Shown: in pieces, positions 10,577 through 20,727 of the stretch | Layout: each line of letters opens with the position of its first letter | How positions within the stretch are numbered: position 1 is the first letter of the stretch | DNA from: Bedellia somnulentella | Taxonomy: Eukaryota > Arthropoda > Insecta > Lepidoptera > Bedelliidae | Length of the DNA stretch: 64,000 nucleotides | Assembly: GCA_963576735.1 (NCBI GenBank) | Contig: OY755196.1 | Span: forward strand, 11,265,912 to 11,329,911 | Direction: 5' to 3' | Made by a program: the position numbers and the translations under genes | The notes under the pieces: generated by a model | What the model was told of the DNA's origin: nothing | The model's input: only the letters and a program-made list of their open reading frames with translations | The model's database searches: none

Positions 10577-10940
10577 AACCGTGATAGCCCAGTGGGTAGA
10601 ACACTCGGTTTTCGTGCAAACGACTAGTGTTCAAATCCTGGGTCGGGCCTACACCAATTTGTCTTTTCTAAAGACATATGTGTGGTTAATTTATCATGGT
10701 TGTTAACGGTGAGGGAAAACATCGTGAGGAAACCCACATGGCTGAGTTGTACTTAGTAATGTGACAGTGTATTCGTACTAAACGGCTATAGGCCTGCCCC
10801 CTATCACTTGAGTACACTGTCCATGCAAAACGTGGGTACTCTGAACACCAGGTGACAAAGTCACGTGATGTTCAGAAGTATTAGAACCTCTGCCAACCCC
10901 TTCGGGGATATTCGGCGTGAACGTTTATGTTACGTTATGT
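10577..10940 (+). repeat. S2 SINE, full length
   Basis: Type copy for S2, about 360 bp. It has a tRNA-like head with TAGCCCAGTGGGTAG (A box) and GTGTTCAAATCCTGGG (B box), then TACACCAATTTGTC and a conserved body with GTTAACGGTGAGGGAAAAC. The 3' end is CCAACCCCTTCGGGGATATT then CGGCGTGAACGTTTATG and a short ATGTT repeat. The 3' hairpin and CCGTGA-like motif resemble the ends of S1 and L1. Confidence 0.88.
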
Positions 10941-10942
10941 AG

Positions 10943-11063
10943 AGTTAAAATTAAATATTGTTGGTGATGGATCTCCAACGATATCGCTCAAAAACCACTC
11001 ACTCAACCCCATAAAGGCTATTGTAAGACACGAGGTAGTGCTATTCTTCCCCGACCCTACACT
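10943..11063 (-). repeat. S1 fragment, degenerate
   Basis: The middle and head remain: GTTGGTGATGGATCTCCAAC, a diverged GTAGTGCTATTC and CGACCCTACAC. Confidence 0.55.
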
Positions 11064-11279
11064 CATAAATCTAGTAAACCCACTAAATATTTATTCCCAG
11101 TTATGTATTCCAGTGTGAGAGCGAGCATATATTAGATGCAGTACTTCGACTTTGTACACCCTCTTGTTTAAGATGCGGACGGGAGTATTCTGTGTGCTGG
11201 GTTGTAGATAAATAAACAACTATTTATTAAACACGAGTTGAGAAAAAAAGGGTTGAAAAGTAAAAGAAAGTGATGAAGT

Positions 11280-11334
11280 CACCTTTTACGACACCAGCGG
11301 AAGTAATTTGGGTAGTGCTATTGAGAGCCGACAC
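11280..11334 (-). repeat. S1 head fragment
   Basis: CACCTTTTACGACACCAGCG and GGGTAGTGCTATTG followed by GCCGACAC match the S1 head only. Confidence 0.5.
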
Positions 11335-11738
11335 ATCATTAATGTCGGTGTGGGATGACAGAAAGAAAAACTCAACATTTATTTCTATTAACTGCGACAC
11401 AAAACTCATTTAACTTTTACAAAATGATGTGCGGAAAACTGAAAAAGGGTACGACTCAGCATAGTGCCTGCCCTATAAAGTGCAGACGCTGTTATTCTGC
11501 CGCTCCCTTCGTGGACACAACTCGGAATGTTATCTATTCCTTTACATTTATTGACGCCTAAGCGTATTATGCTATAATAACTCAGATATGAAACAATAAT
11601 TCATAGCATTATCAAGAGAATTAGACGCCGTTTTATGATCTTACCAAAATTTCAGTAAGACTAAAATTATAGTTAAAGGAATTGACAACTCATCGCAGAC
11701 TTCTGTAAGAGTATATATCCCTAAATATTATATACAAC
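11335..11738. other. Unassigned sequence with a short ORF
   Basis: A 68-codon frame at 11355-11561 includes a cysteine-containing stretch (HSACPIKCRRCYSAAP). It has no family resemblance I know and is no longer than chance allows, so I do not call a gene. Confidence 0.35.
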
Positions 11739-11958
11739 ATACATTCATACATATACTTATGGCTATAAATCCCTATAAGGGGTAGCCAGAGCTAAGGAAT
11801 TACAAATTGCTCAGCTACTTTTGGAAATTTGAATGCGGAAAAGATGGTAAAGGTTGTTGGTGATGGGCCTCCAACCGCATCGCCCAAAAATCAGATGAAA
11901 ACCCCAATACCGTTAGTCGCTTCTTAACCAGAAGAAATGGGTTAGTGCTGTGTAGTGT
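11739..11958 (-). repeat. S1 retroposon with a reversed head scrap
   Basis: Tail at left. At its right end the sequence changes from the minus-strand head (GGTTAGTGCT) straight into a plus-strand head scrap (GTGTAGTGTAGC), a small foldback at the 5' junction. Confidence 0.8.
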
Positions 11959-12177
11959 AGCAAATAATTAAAGGATAATTTAAAAAAACATGAAAACAAC
12001 AATATCTGGTGATTGTGTAAAGCTATTTTTATAGATTTTTTATACAACTTTTTTATATATTTTTATTTTACATAAGGAAAACCAACAACTGTGATACTTA
12101 AAATAAGGGTACACTTTAAATACATTTTAACCTTACAGTTTTCACCAATTAACATAATTTACATTAAAATAGCTAGA

Positions 12178-12265
12178 CTTCCTGATAGCTCAGTAGCTAT
12201 CATTTTCCTTGCAGAGATGTGACGTCGAATCCTGAATCAAGGCTACACCAGTGTATCTTTTCTTA
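12178..12265 (+). repeat. S2-like SINE head only
   Basis: GATAGCTCAGTAGCTATC and GTCGAATCCTGAATCAAGGC give a tRNA-like head followed by GCTACACCAGTGTATC. The S2 body is replaced by Helitron sequence. Confidence 0.6.
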
Positions 12266-12487
12266 TGTCATACGTCGTGTCACAATGTTTGTCTCTGTTC
12301 TCCTCCGAAACGGCTTTACCGATTTTAACCAAATTTTGCATGCATATTCAATAGCTCTGAGAATAGGCTAACATCTATTTTTCATACCCCTAAGTGTTAA
12401 GGGTTCTCCACCCTTAACCTTTTTTTTTTTAAATCCTTAAGTTTGGCATAAGAAAATTTACAGTACGAAGTCTGTCAGGTCAGCTAG
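12266..12487 (+). mobile_element. Helitron 3' fragment
   Basis: GTTCTCCTCCGAAACGGCTT, ACCGATTTTAACCAAATTTT and the terminus GTCAGGTCAGCTAG followed by T match the 3' region of lepidopteran Helitrons as I know them. The 5' side is lost. Confidence 0.65.
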
Positions 12488-12508
12488 TATATTTATGACT
12501 TTTCATTC

Positions 12509-12870
12509 ATAACATAACATAAACGTTCACGCCGAATATCCCCGAAGGGGTTGGCACAGGTACTAATACTTCTGAACATCACGTGACTTTGTCACCTGGT
12601 GTCCAGAGTACCCACGTTTTGCATGGACAGTGTACTCACGTGATAGGGGGCAAGCCTATCGCCGTTTTGTACGAATAGACTGTCACATTACTAAGTATAA
12701 CTCAGCCATGTGGGTTTCCTCACGATGTTTTCCCTCACCGTTAACAACCGTGATAAATTAACCACACATATGTCTTTAGAAAAGACAAATTGGTGTAGGC
12801 CCGACCCAGGATTTGAACACTAGTCGTTTGCACGATAACCGAGTGTTCTACCCACTGGGCTATCACGGTT
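12509..12870 (-). repeat. S2 SINE, full length with target duplication
   Basis: The tail (CATAACATAACATAAACGTT) is at left and the tRNA-like head at right (GGGCTATCACGGTT). It is flanked by GACTTTTCATTC at 12497-12508 and 12871-12882, a 12-bp duplication that fixes both ends. Confidence 0.92.
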
Positions 12871-12889
12871 GACTTTTCATTCCTCCCAG

Positions 12890-13242
12890 AATAAGTCTCC
12901 CCAACGTATATATTGGACAATGAACAAGTTTTGCATATTAGCTTTTGGGGTTTAATTAAACCGCAATTTCGGTGAATAACGCTGCTCCTTGTTTTAATTA
13001 AAAATATATTTGTTCTTTTCAAGTACTCGACACTCTTTTCATATTAATTTTAGATTTTACTAGTCAATTTCGCTGGCTTCGCTTGGGAAGGAAGAAGTTT
13101 TATAAATACACGGTGTAACATTAATCAGATTAACAAAGATGATTTAAGTAAATAGAGCGGGAACCAACGTAGTAAGAACAAAAATTGCTGAATAAATTCC
13201 GCTAAAAACAAATGGTCAAAATACATTGTCCCTACGCCCTGC
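12890..13242. other. Unassigned sequence
   Basis: No gene is seen. TACTAGTCAATTTCGCTGGC near 13056 could be a minus-strand Helitron terminus scrap, too short to be sure. Confidence 0.4.
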
Positions 13243-13245
13243 TTA

Positions 13246-13549
13246 AGAGCTTATTCCATTTGTCTGAATTCAGACGTCTGAAAGCGCGTGCGTTAAGCTG
13301 GCGTACCATGAAGCTGTATCGAGCTGGTTACTATGTAAAAAAACTGCCTAAATAGTGAAAACGTACACAGTGAAAATGGTGTTTATTTCCTAAACTAAAG
13401 AGGCACTATTTTTTTTTAGTTTTACACTAATTAGGCACTATTTAGGCAGAGTTTTTTGACAAAGTAACCAGCTCGATACAGCTTCATGGTACGCCAGCTT
13501 AACGCACGCGCTTTCAGACGTCTGAATTCAGACAAATGGAATAAGCTCT
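13246..13549. mobile_element. 304-bp foldback MITE
   Basis: Terminal inverted repeats begin AGAGCTTATTCCATTTGTCT and are essentially perfect for nearly 90 bp, including GCGCGTGCGTTAAGCTGGCG. Flanks are TTA at 13243-13245 and 13550-13552, a 3-bp duplication suggesting PIF/Harbinger mobilisation. No ORF, so non-autonomous. Confidence 0.88.
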
Positions 13550-13670
13550 TTAGTTGATTTAATTTGGATTATGAAATTGTATGTTTCTTCTTCATATAGC
13601 TAAGTATTTTAAGGAAGTTAAAGACCAACGTGATTTAAGAAACTTATTTTCTCCACTCTAATAAAATTAT

Positions 13671-13915
13671 GCTGTGTAATGCCGGCTTTGAATAGCGCTA
13701 CCTCATTTCTTCCGTTGGGTGTACGTAAGAGGCGACTAACGGTATTGGGGCTTTTAAGGGAACATTGGACGATGCGGTTAGAGACCCATCACCAGAAACC
13801 TTCATTTAACCATCTTTCACCCACTCAATTTTCCAAAAGTGGCTGAGGTATTTGTAATTTCTTAGCTCTGGCTACCCCTTCTAGAGAAATATAGCCGTGA
13901 GTATATGTATGTATT
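13671..13915 (+). repeat. S1 retroposon, full length
   Basis: Complete, with a head variant GCTGTGTAATGCCGGC and tail GCCGTGAGTATATGTATG. Confidence 0.88.
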
Positions 13916-13950
13916 AATATTATCTGAGATCTCATCACAAAATAAACTCG

Positions 13951-14084
13951 GCCTAGCACGAGCGGTATTACATCGTTGCTCTGAGTAGTTTAGAATGAGA
14001 TGAAATATACGATTCTTTTTAAGTTGTACAGAGATGTCTGTTTTACACCAAGCGTTATCTAGTTTAAACGTTGATCGTGCTAGC
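13951..14084. repeat. R134 family, copy b
   Basis: The most diverged of the four copies: GGCCTAGCACGAGCGG at left, CGTTATCTAGTTTAAACG and ATCGTGCTAGC at right. Confidence 0.6.
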
Positions 14085-14146
14085 TATACAGATCAAAACA
14101 GCAAAAATATTCTTATCAAGTTGGTTCTAATCAAGGTAAATTTACT

Positions 14147-14307
14147 TACTTACTTATAGTCACGCCCATTATTCCCATTGGGGTAGGCAGAGACTATCGA
14201 TCGCCACTTAGTACGATCTTGACAAACCTCTCTTGCTTCCCTTACGTTCATTATCCTTCTCATACATGCTCTTTTATTCTTCTCACTTCGGACCCCCGCC
14301 TTTATAA
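14147..14307 (-). repeat. L2 LINE 3' fragment
   Basis: This sister of L1 has CCATTATTCCCATTGGGGTA and a TTAC/TAAG-repeat tail (CTTACTTACTTATAGTCACG) in place of TATG. About 160 bp of the 3' end remain. Confidence 0.82.
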
Positions 14308-14543
14308 GAAATTTTAGCGATATTGTTGCAATTTAAATTGCTTTTTATGAAAACTTATTTTTTGTATTGAAATTTACAGACTGGAAAAACGGTGTTCACG
14401 TTAATTCTAACAATAACAGCTACCTGCCAGTAATTTTACCGACTTCACCGATCAAGCCGTTATTTTTAGAGATAAACTGAAATAATACACACAGAATTTT
14501 TATATGAGAAGTAAAACGCGAGTACATCGGTATGCATTTGCCA

Positions 14544-14605
14544 GTGCTAGAAACTCCTCAGGCACAGTTGGAAGTTGAAGAGGGATAAGATGTTAGAAAT
14601 TAAGT
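14544..14605 (-). repeat. S1 3' fragment
   Basis: AGAAACTCCTCAGGCACAGT and TGGAAGTTGAAGAGGGATAAG; the tail is missing. Confidence 0.6.
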
Positions 14606-14618
14606 ATTACTTTTATTA

Positions 14619-14840
14619 AGTGTAGTGCCGGTTTAGAATGTCGCTACCCCTCTCTACCCACGGGTGTCGTAAGAGGCGACTAAGGGTATTGGGCTTTTTA
14701 TTGGATTTTTGGGCGATGCGGTTGGAGACCCATCACCAAAAAACACTCAACTTCCAAAAGTGGCTGAGATATTTATAATTCCTTAGCTCTGGCTACCCCT
14801 CCTAGGGAAATATAGCCGTGAATATATGTATGTATGTTTT
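14619..14840 (+). repeat. S1 retroposon
   Basis: Variant with GTAGTGCCGGTTTAGAATGTCG and CCCACGGGTGTCGTAAGAGG; slightly shortened middle. Confidence 0.88.
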
Positions 14841-14867
14841 ATTAAGTACTTGCAACCACTCAAAAAA

Positions 14868-14945
14868 GCCCTATACCCTTAGTCGCTTCCTACGACACCC
14901 GTGGAAAGACAGGGGTTGTGATATTCTAAGCCGGTACTACACGGC
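14868..14945 (-). repeat. S1 head fragment
   Basis: CCCTATACCCTTAGTCGC to AAGCCGGTACTACACGGC, the 5' third only. Confidence 0.7.
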
Positions 14946-15079
14946 ACGGCAAGCACAGAAAGCACATTTATTTAGAAGTGGTTATATTATTTATTTATGT
15001 ATTTGGTTTAACAATAGAGCAACCATTAATACATTTTAAACAAACATTATACGCATCATCAAGAATAAGATCTAAGATA

Positions 15080-15446
15080 ACATAAACATAACATAAACGT
15101 TCACGCCAAATATCCCCGAAAGGGTTGGCAGAGGTACTAATACTTCTGCACATCACGTGACTTTGTCACCTGGTGTTCAGAGTACCCACGTTTTGCATGG
15201 ACAGTGTACTCACGTGATAGGGGGCAGGCCTATCGCCGTTTTTGTACGAATACACTGTCACATGACTAAGTACAACTCAGCCATGTGGGTTTCCTCACGA
15301 TGTTTTCACTCACCGTTAACAACCATGATAAATTAACCACACATATGTCTTTAGAAAAGACAAATTGGTGTAGGCCCGACCCAGAATTTGAACACTAGTC
15401 GTTTGCACGATAACCGAGTGTTCTACCCACTGGGCAATCACGGTTG
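15080..15446 (-). repeat. S2 SINE, full length
   Basis: 3' end at left (AACATAACATAAACGTTCAC), tRNA-like head at right (CACTGGGCAATCACGGTTG). Confidence 0.9.
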
Positions 15447-15670
15447 CTCTGAGATATATACCGATTATAGGCAGTACATAACATTCATTTGGTATACAAT
15501 ATGAGTTTGTTTTTAATCCTACAAACAGATAATCCAGTTTTATCTATCTTTGTATGTAGACTTAATTATTTAACTTAAAGTATCATAAGGCCTTTTATAG
15601 TAAAATTCCAACACAAAAAATAAGTTTTCATAAAAAGCAATTTAAATTGCAACAATATCGCTAAAATTTC

Positions 15671-16069
15671 CAATTCCCTCGTGCAAACATAACATCTACC
15701 GCACAACAAGTTAAGGTCGTGAATATAAAGTGTGGAATATTAAAATGTGTTATTTACATCATTTTTAACATATGCGGAGTCACGTAAAGCTAACATAACA
15801 TCTTTTGCGAGAAAGCTCTTGAAAGCGCTTACTATGAGCTTTCGTTTTACAATAACGTGACACTCACTTCAATGTGCTGATAAAATATGTACAAAAGATA
15901 CAAAAATAGATAGATAGATGGATAACTCGTTTATTTATGTTAACATGACACCATACAATATAAAAAAAAACAAAACAAAAAATGAAAAAACAATATTTTT
16001 GACCTAAAGATTAGTGCTATGGTAACACAAACTAGGTCCTAGAATAAAACATATTTGTGTATAAAATAT
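15671..16069. other. Unassigned sequence
   Basis: AT-rich, with a short TAGATAGATAGATGG run near 15908 and A-rich tracts. No gene is seen. Confidence 0.4.
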
Positions 16070-16470
16070 GCTGTGTAGTGGCGGTTTAGAATAACACTAC
16101 CCATTTATAACTGTGGGTGATTATGGGCGATGTGGTTGGAGACCCATTACTAACAAAAAGTTATTATTACCATCATTTCCCCACTCAACTTCCAAAAGTG
16201 GATAAGGAATTCCTTATTCCAAAGCTCTGGCTACCCCTTTTAGTGATCTAAAGCTGTACATACATACATACATATACTCACGGCTATAAATCCCTAGAAG
16301 GGAGTGGGGAAAAGATGGTATAATAAGGGCCCAAAAATTCCTTTAAAGCCCCAATACCGTTAGACGCTTCTTTCGCACACCCACCGGTAGAAACGGGGTA
16401 GCGCTATTCTAAGCTGGCGCTACACAGCGAATCTAAAGCTGTGAGTATATATAAGTATGTATGTATTGAA
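16070..16470 (+). repeat. S1 retroposon split by another S1
   Basis: The plus-strand host copy runs 16070-16257 and resumes at 16443 with its own tail (GTGAGTATATATAAGTATG). Confidence 0.9.
16258..16430 (-). repeat. S1 retroposon nested in S1
   Basis: Inserted in reverse into the copy at 16070. ATCTAAAGCTGT, part of the host S1, flanks it at 16246-16257 and 16431-16442, a 12-bp target duplication. An internal deletion of about 75 bp joins AATCCCTAGAAGG to GAGTGGGGAAAAG. Confidence 0.95.
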
Positions 16471-16721
16471 TATTATTAGCCCTAATAACGCTAAACTATA
16501 TGCTGCTGAATACAGACCTGATAAATCACCATGGTAGTCCTGAACAGCCATTTTCGTCACTTTATGTAGAAGCGGTTACACCGGCACACACCAAGCTTTC
16601 ACTAGTAATAAAATACTGGGAATTTTTAAAATAGAACCTTGTGTGAGGTCACCTATTTGCATAGGTGAATCGACAAAGAACTGAATGCATTTATAAAATA
16701 TATCGTGGTTTTTGCAGGATT

Positions 16722-16962
16722 ATACAAAAATAGAGAAGGAATGTTGAGGTGGTTTAGGCACATAGAGAGGATGGATAAAAATGAAGTACCCAAAGAGATA
16801 TATGGAACTAATGTGGATGGGATTGTTAGTAGAGGACGGCCTCGTAAAACGTTTCTAAACCAGATAGAAAACGTTCTTAAAAAGACGGGGTCCGAAGTGA
16901 GAAGAATAAAAGAGCATGTGTGAGAAAAATAATGAATTTAAGGGGAGCAAGAGCGTATGCTT
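16722..16962 (+). pseudogene. L2 LINE 3' coding fragment
   Basis: Encodes the C-terminal tail of the LINE protein: GMLRWFRHIERMDKNEVPKE and GRPRKTFLNQIENVLKK. Degenerate after the GSEVRRIKEHV segment. Confidence 0.75.
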
Positions 16963-17068
16963 ATTAAAATTTAACCAATATTAACTTATTTAAAACTGAC
17001 TCCGTGATCGGCTAAGACTTTAAACTTAGAGTTCAGAAATCCGAGAAGTTAAACTCAGAGTTCAGAAA

Positions 17069-20000
17069 CTGCTGTGTAGTGTCGGCATACTGCTGTGTAG
17101 TGTCGGCATAGAATAGCACTACCCCATCTCTTCCCGTGGGTGTCGTAGAAGTCGACTCAGGGAAAAGGGCTTTTTCATCTTCGCCCCTACACCAATCCAA
17201 GGTCTGCCGTGCCGAGGGATGGAGGGACAATATATTTCCCTTGCTTTTCGTGGGGCCAAAATGTGTTCATCTACAAATAAACACGGAGGCGGCGATGTAG
17301 CTCGCCACTCATCACGCCGTGGTTCCTCACGGGGCGAAAAGTGGGCTAAAGAGACCCGCTTTGGTACGATGAATGTGTGTGGAGGGATGCATGAAAAATT
17401 AGATGAAGTATGTTTGATTATGGAAGAAAGAAAACTAGATTTTCTGTGTGTGAATGAAACGAAGCGCAAGGAAAAAGAGGTTACACAACTTGGTCCATTT
17501 ACAGCTATCTGGTCGGGAGTTGCCGAGAGTGACAGAGCTTGCCAAGGCGTGGGACTTCTGATATCTGAAAGGATGGCTAAGTGCATGAAAGATTATGCGT
17601 GTGTGAGTCCAAGGCTCCTATGGATAAAGGTGAAGGTAGGGCTTGTCCGGATGCGCATAATTTGCGTGTATGCTCCGGACATGTCCAGATCACTATCCGA
17701 GAGGGAGGAGTTTTGGAATCTGTTAGACGATGTTGCGAATGGGTGTGATGAAAATGAGAAAATTGTTATGTTAGGAGATTTTAATGGTTGGGTTGGTGTG
17801 TCACGCAATGGTTGTGAAAGAGTTTTTGGAAAGTTTGGTGATAAAAGAGTGAACGAGAATGGTGAGAAAGTGATTGATGTATGTTTGGAGAGGATTCTTT
17901 GTGTTACGAACACGTTAAACACAAAGATATCCATATGTATACTAGACAGAGGGGAAGCGAGAGAAGTATGATAGATTTTGTGATAGTGGATGAAAGGCTA
18001 ATAGCAAAGGTTGTTGACACCAGAGTCCATAGGCGCATTAACGTTGGCACAGACCACTTTCTCGTGATATCACGATTGAGGGGACTGTGCACGCGTTGGC
18101 GTCACAGGGCCAAAGTATCGACAACTGAATTTGCGAGAATAAAAGTGGAGAAATTGGAAGAGGATGAAAATATTAAAGATGAATATATGAAGAAATTGGA
18201 CGACAGGCTAAGTTGCGTGGAGATGAAGGATGAATTGGAAATAGAAGAAGTATGGGATGTGCTCAAATCGTCAATGGTTGAATGTGCGACGGAAGTATGT
18301 GGATTGAGAAAAAGAACAAATAGACCACCAACAAGTTGGTGGGATAAAGATGTGAAAGAGGCAGTTGGAGATAAGAAGAAAGCTTGGTTAGATTTACTAG
18401 CGATTAAAGCTAGTAAACGAATGGATGCGAGAGTAACAGATGATGTAGTGAAGAACAGTGAAAATGATTATAAGAGAGTTAAGAATGAGGTTAAGAAGAA
18501 AATAGAAAAGAAAAAGCGTGATCTGATAGAATGGTGTGAGAGAAAACTCTCCGATAATTTCCGGAATAACCAAAAGTTGTTCTGGAAATATATCCGGAAA
18601 GAAAAGGGAGTTTCCCAAAACACGAGAGTGAATGTAGTGAGAGATGAACAGGGTGAATTGGCGACGGATGAAAGTAGCATGATGCGAGTATGAAAGAAAT
18701 ATTTTGAGGGACTCTTTTAAAAAGAGGATACATCCATTTCTTCGCCAATCGGCAGTAATGTTGATTGGAACGACGTTATGGGTGACTTTAGTGACAGTGA
18801 GATCAGTATGGAAGAAATAATGAAAGCAATGAAAAGTATGAAACTAGGGAAAGCGGCAGGGTATGACAGGATAAACACTGAAATGCTGAGGGCTGGTAAA
18901 GGGGTGGTGGCTTCCTGGTTGTACTTCCTTTTCCAAAAATGCTGGTCGAGTGGCAAAGTGCCACAAGACTGGTGCAAAGCGGTAATTGTGCCTCTATATA
19001 AAGGAAAGGGGTCACACCAGGAGGCTAGAAACTACCGTGGAATTAGCCTACTCAGCATTGTCGGTAAATTGTATGCAAAGGTTTTGATTGAAAGAGTGAT
19101 GAATGAAACGGATGATAAAATTTGGGATGTGCAAGCAGGATTTAGAAAGGGAATGGGATGTATGGACCAAATCTTCTCTTTAAGGAGCATCACCGAAAAG
19201 TTTTTAGCTATGAACCTAAAGGTGTATTGCTCCTTCATTGATTTAGAGAAGGCGTATGATAGGGTGGTAAGAAAGTGTTTATGGGTGGTGTTATCCAAGT
19301 TCGGTTTGGGGAGTCGACTAATATGTGCACTGGTATCACTCTATGAGGATTCCAGTGCATGTGTGAGAGTAAACGGGGAAAATACTGACTGGTTCGGGAT
19401 CTCTCGGGGTGTCCGACAGGGTTGTGTAGCTTCCCCGTGGCTCTTCAATTTGTTCATGGATGACTGTTTAACAGAGTTGCGTGAAAGTGATTATGGATTG
19501 AGAATGGGTGGATTCATCATTAAATGCCTCTTATATGCCGACGATCAAGTGCTACTTGCATCATCGGTGGAAGAGCTGCAAGAGATGATGAATATTGCAT
19601 GTGCGTCTTTTGAAAAAAAGGGAATGAGGGTGAATGTGGATAAAACAAAAACTATGGTTTTTGAGAGAGAGGTGAATATGACCGAATGCGTGATTGAGAT
19701 TAATGGTAAGAAAGTGGAACAAGTGAAAGAGTTTGTATATTTGGGAAGTTTGTTTACTAGGGATGGAAAGTGTGATGAAGATATCGAGAGAAGAGTGAAA
19801 AAGGGTGATGCGGTAAATGGAGCACTGGATAGTCTAATGTCTAGTCAGTCGGTGTCTGAAAAGGCCCGAATGGCTGTGCATGATGCTGTCCTTGTTCCTA
19901 CGCTTATGTATGGCAGTGAATGTTGGGTGTGGCAGAAGAAGCATAAAAGTAGAGTGAATGCAGTAGAAATGAGATCCCTCAGAAAAGTGTGTAATGTAAG

Positions 20001-20385
20001 GTTATGTGATCGTGTGAGGAATGATGTGATTCGTGAAAGGTGTGGTGTAAAAGATGATATTGTAAGAAAGATAGAAAAAGGAATGTTGAGATGGTTTGGG
20101 CACATAGAGAGGATGGATGACAGTAAATTGGTGAAAGAGATATATAGAGCCAATGTGGAAGGTAATGTTAGTAGAGGACGACCTCGGAGGACACATTTGG
20201 ATCAAATAGAAAATGTGCTCAAAAAGGCAGGTGTTCGCAGTATGAAGAATAAAAGAGCATGTATGAAAAGATTGATGGATGTAAACGAAGCCATCTCTGG
20301 TTTGCCAGGATCGTACAAGGTGGCGATCGATAGTCTCTGCCTACCCCAACGGGAACTAACGGCGTGAGAATATGTATGTATGTAT
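17069..20385 (+). mobile_element. L1 RTE-like LINE, copy b, near full length
   Basis: Reference copy for L1, about 3.3 kb. It starts CTGCTGTGTAGTGTCGGCAT (a 21-bp unit present twice, 17069-17089 and 17090-17110). The first ~90 bp resemble the S1 head. It ends CTACCCCAACGGGAACTAAC, GGCGTGAGAATATG and a TATG tail. GTTCAGAAA flanks it at 17060-17068 and 20386-20394, a 9-bp target duplication. The length, single ORF, short-repeat tail and lack of poly(A) fit the RTE clade. Confidence 0.9.
17219..20367 (+). pseudogene. LINE endonuclease-reverse transcriptase, broken
   Basis: An ATG at 17219 opens the frame, with a second ATG at 17369 before the conserved NVCGGMHEKLDEV. Endonuclease motifs are present: NETK, ICVYAPD, LGDFNGWVG, MIDFVIVDE, VGTDHF. 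Compared with the copy at 29937-33314, about 4 bp are missing near 17918, causing a frameshift. Trp becomes TGA at 18691 and Glu becomes TAA at 18718. The RT part is open from 18778, with FIDLEKAYDRV, GVRQGCVASPW and an intact YADD. A further frame disruption after MDVNEA replaces the normal C-terminus. Non-functional as it stands. Confidence 0.9.
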
Positions 20386-20589
20386 GTTCAGAAATCCTTA
20401 AAAAGGTTATTTTAAAAAAAGAATTGAAAATATTCTTCTTTGAAAAGCACGTAAAGCCTTCAGCCTGAAACGTAGTAGTAATTATATCTACCAACTCGCA
20501 AAGCGCCAGCGTGGTAGATTATAATGTAGGCTTAAACTTCTTGGCACAGACAGTAGTTTATATTTATAAGTTTTCTTTTCTTAGTTTAT
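20386..20589. other. Unassigned flank with a possible retroelement scrap
   Basis: Near 20506, GCGCCAGCGTGGTAGATTAT resembles the block at 35908 (CCAGCGTGGTGGATTA), probably the 3' end of another LINE or SINE. Confidence 0.4.
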
Positions 20590-20704
20590 TTTGCCATCTT
20601 TTCCCCACTTAACTTTACAAAAGTGGCTGATGAATTTCTTATTCCTTATTCCTGCTACCCCAACTAGGGATTTATAGCCGTGAGTATATGTATGTATGTA
20701 TGTA
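20590..20704 (+). repeat. S1 retroposon, 5' truncated
   Basis: Only the last ~115 bp, starting at TGCCATCTTTTCCCCAC and ending in a TATG tail. Confidence 0.85.
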
Positions 20705-20727
20705 CTTTCCTTAGTTTCTTTCAAAGT

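Larger units (their letters stand above)
14308..15670. repeat. Inverted repeat pair, 58 bp arms, 1.25 kb apart
   Basis: The 58-bp segment at 14308-14365 (starting GAAATTTTAGCGATATTGTT) is repeated in perfect inverse at 15613-15670, with weaker similarity further inward. The arms could be termini of a DNA element now filled with S1 and S2 copies. No transposase frame is visible between them and I could not define a clear target duplication. Confidence 0.7.
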
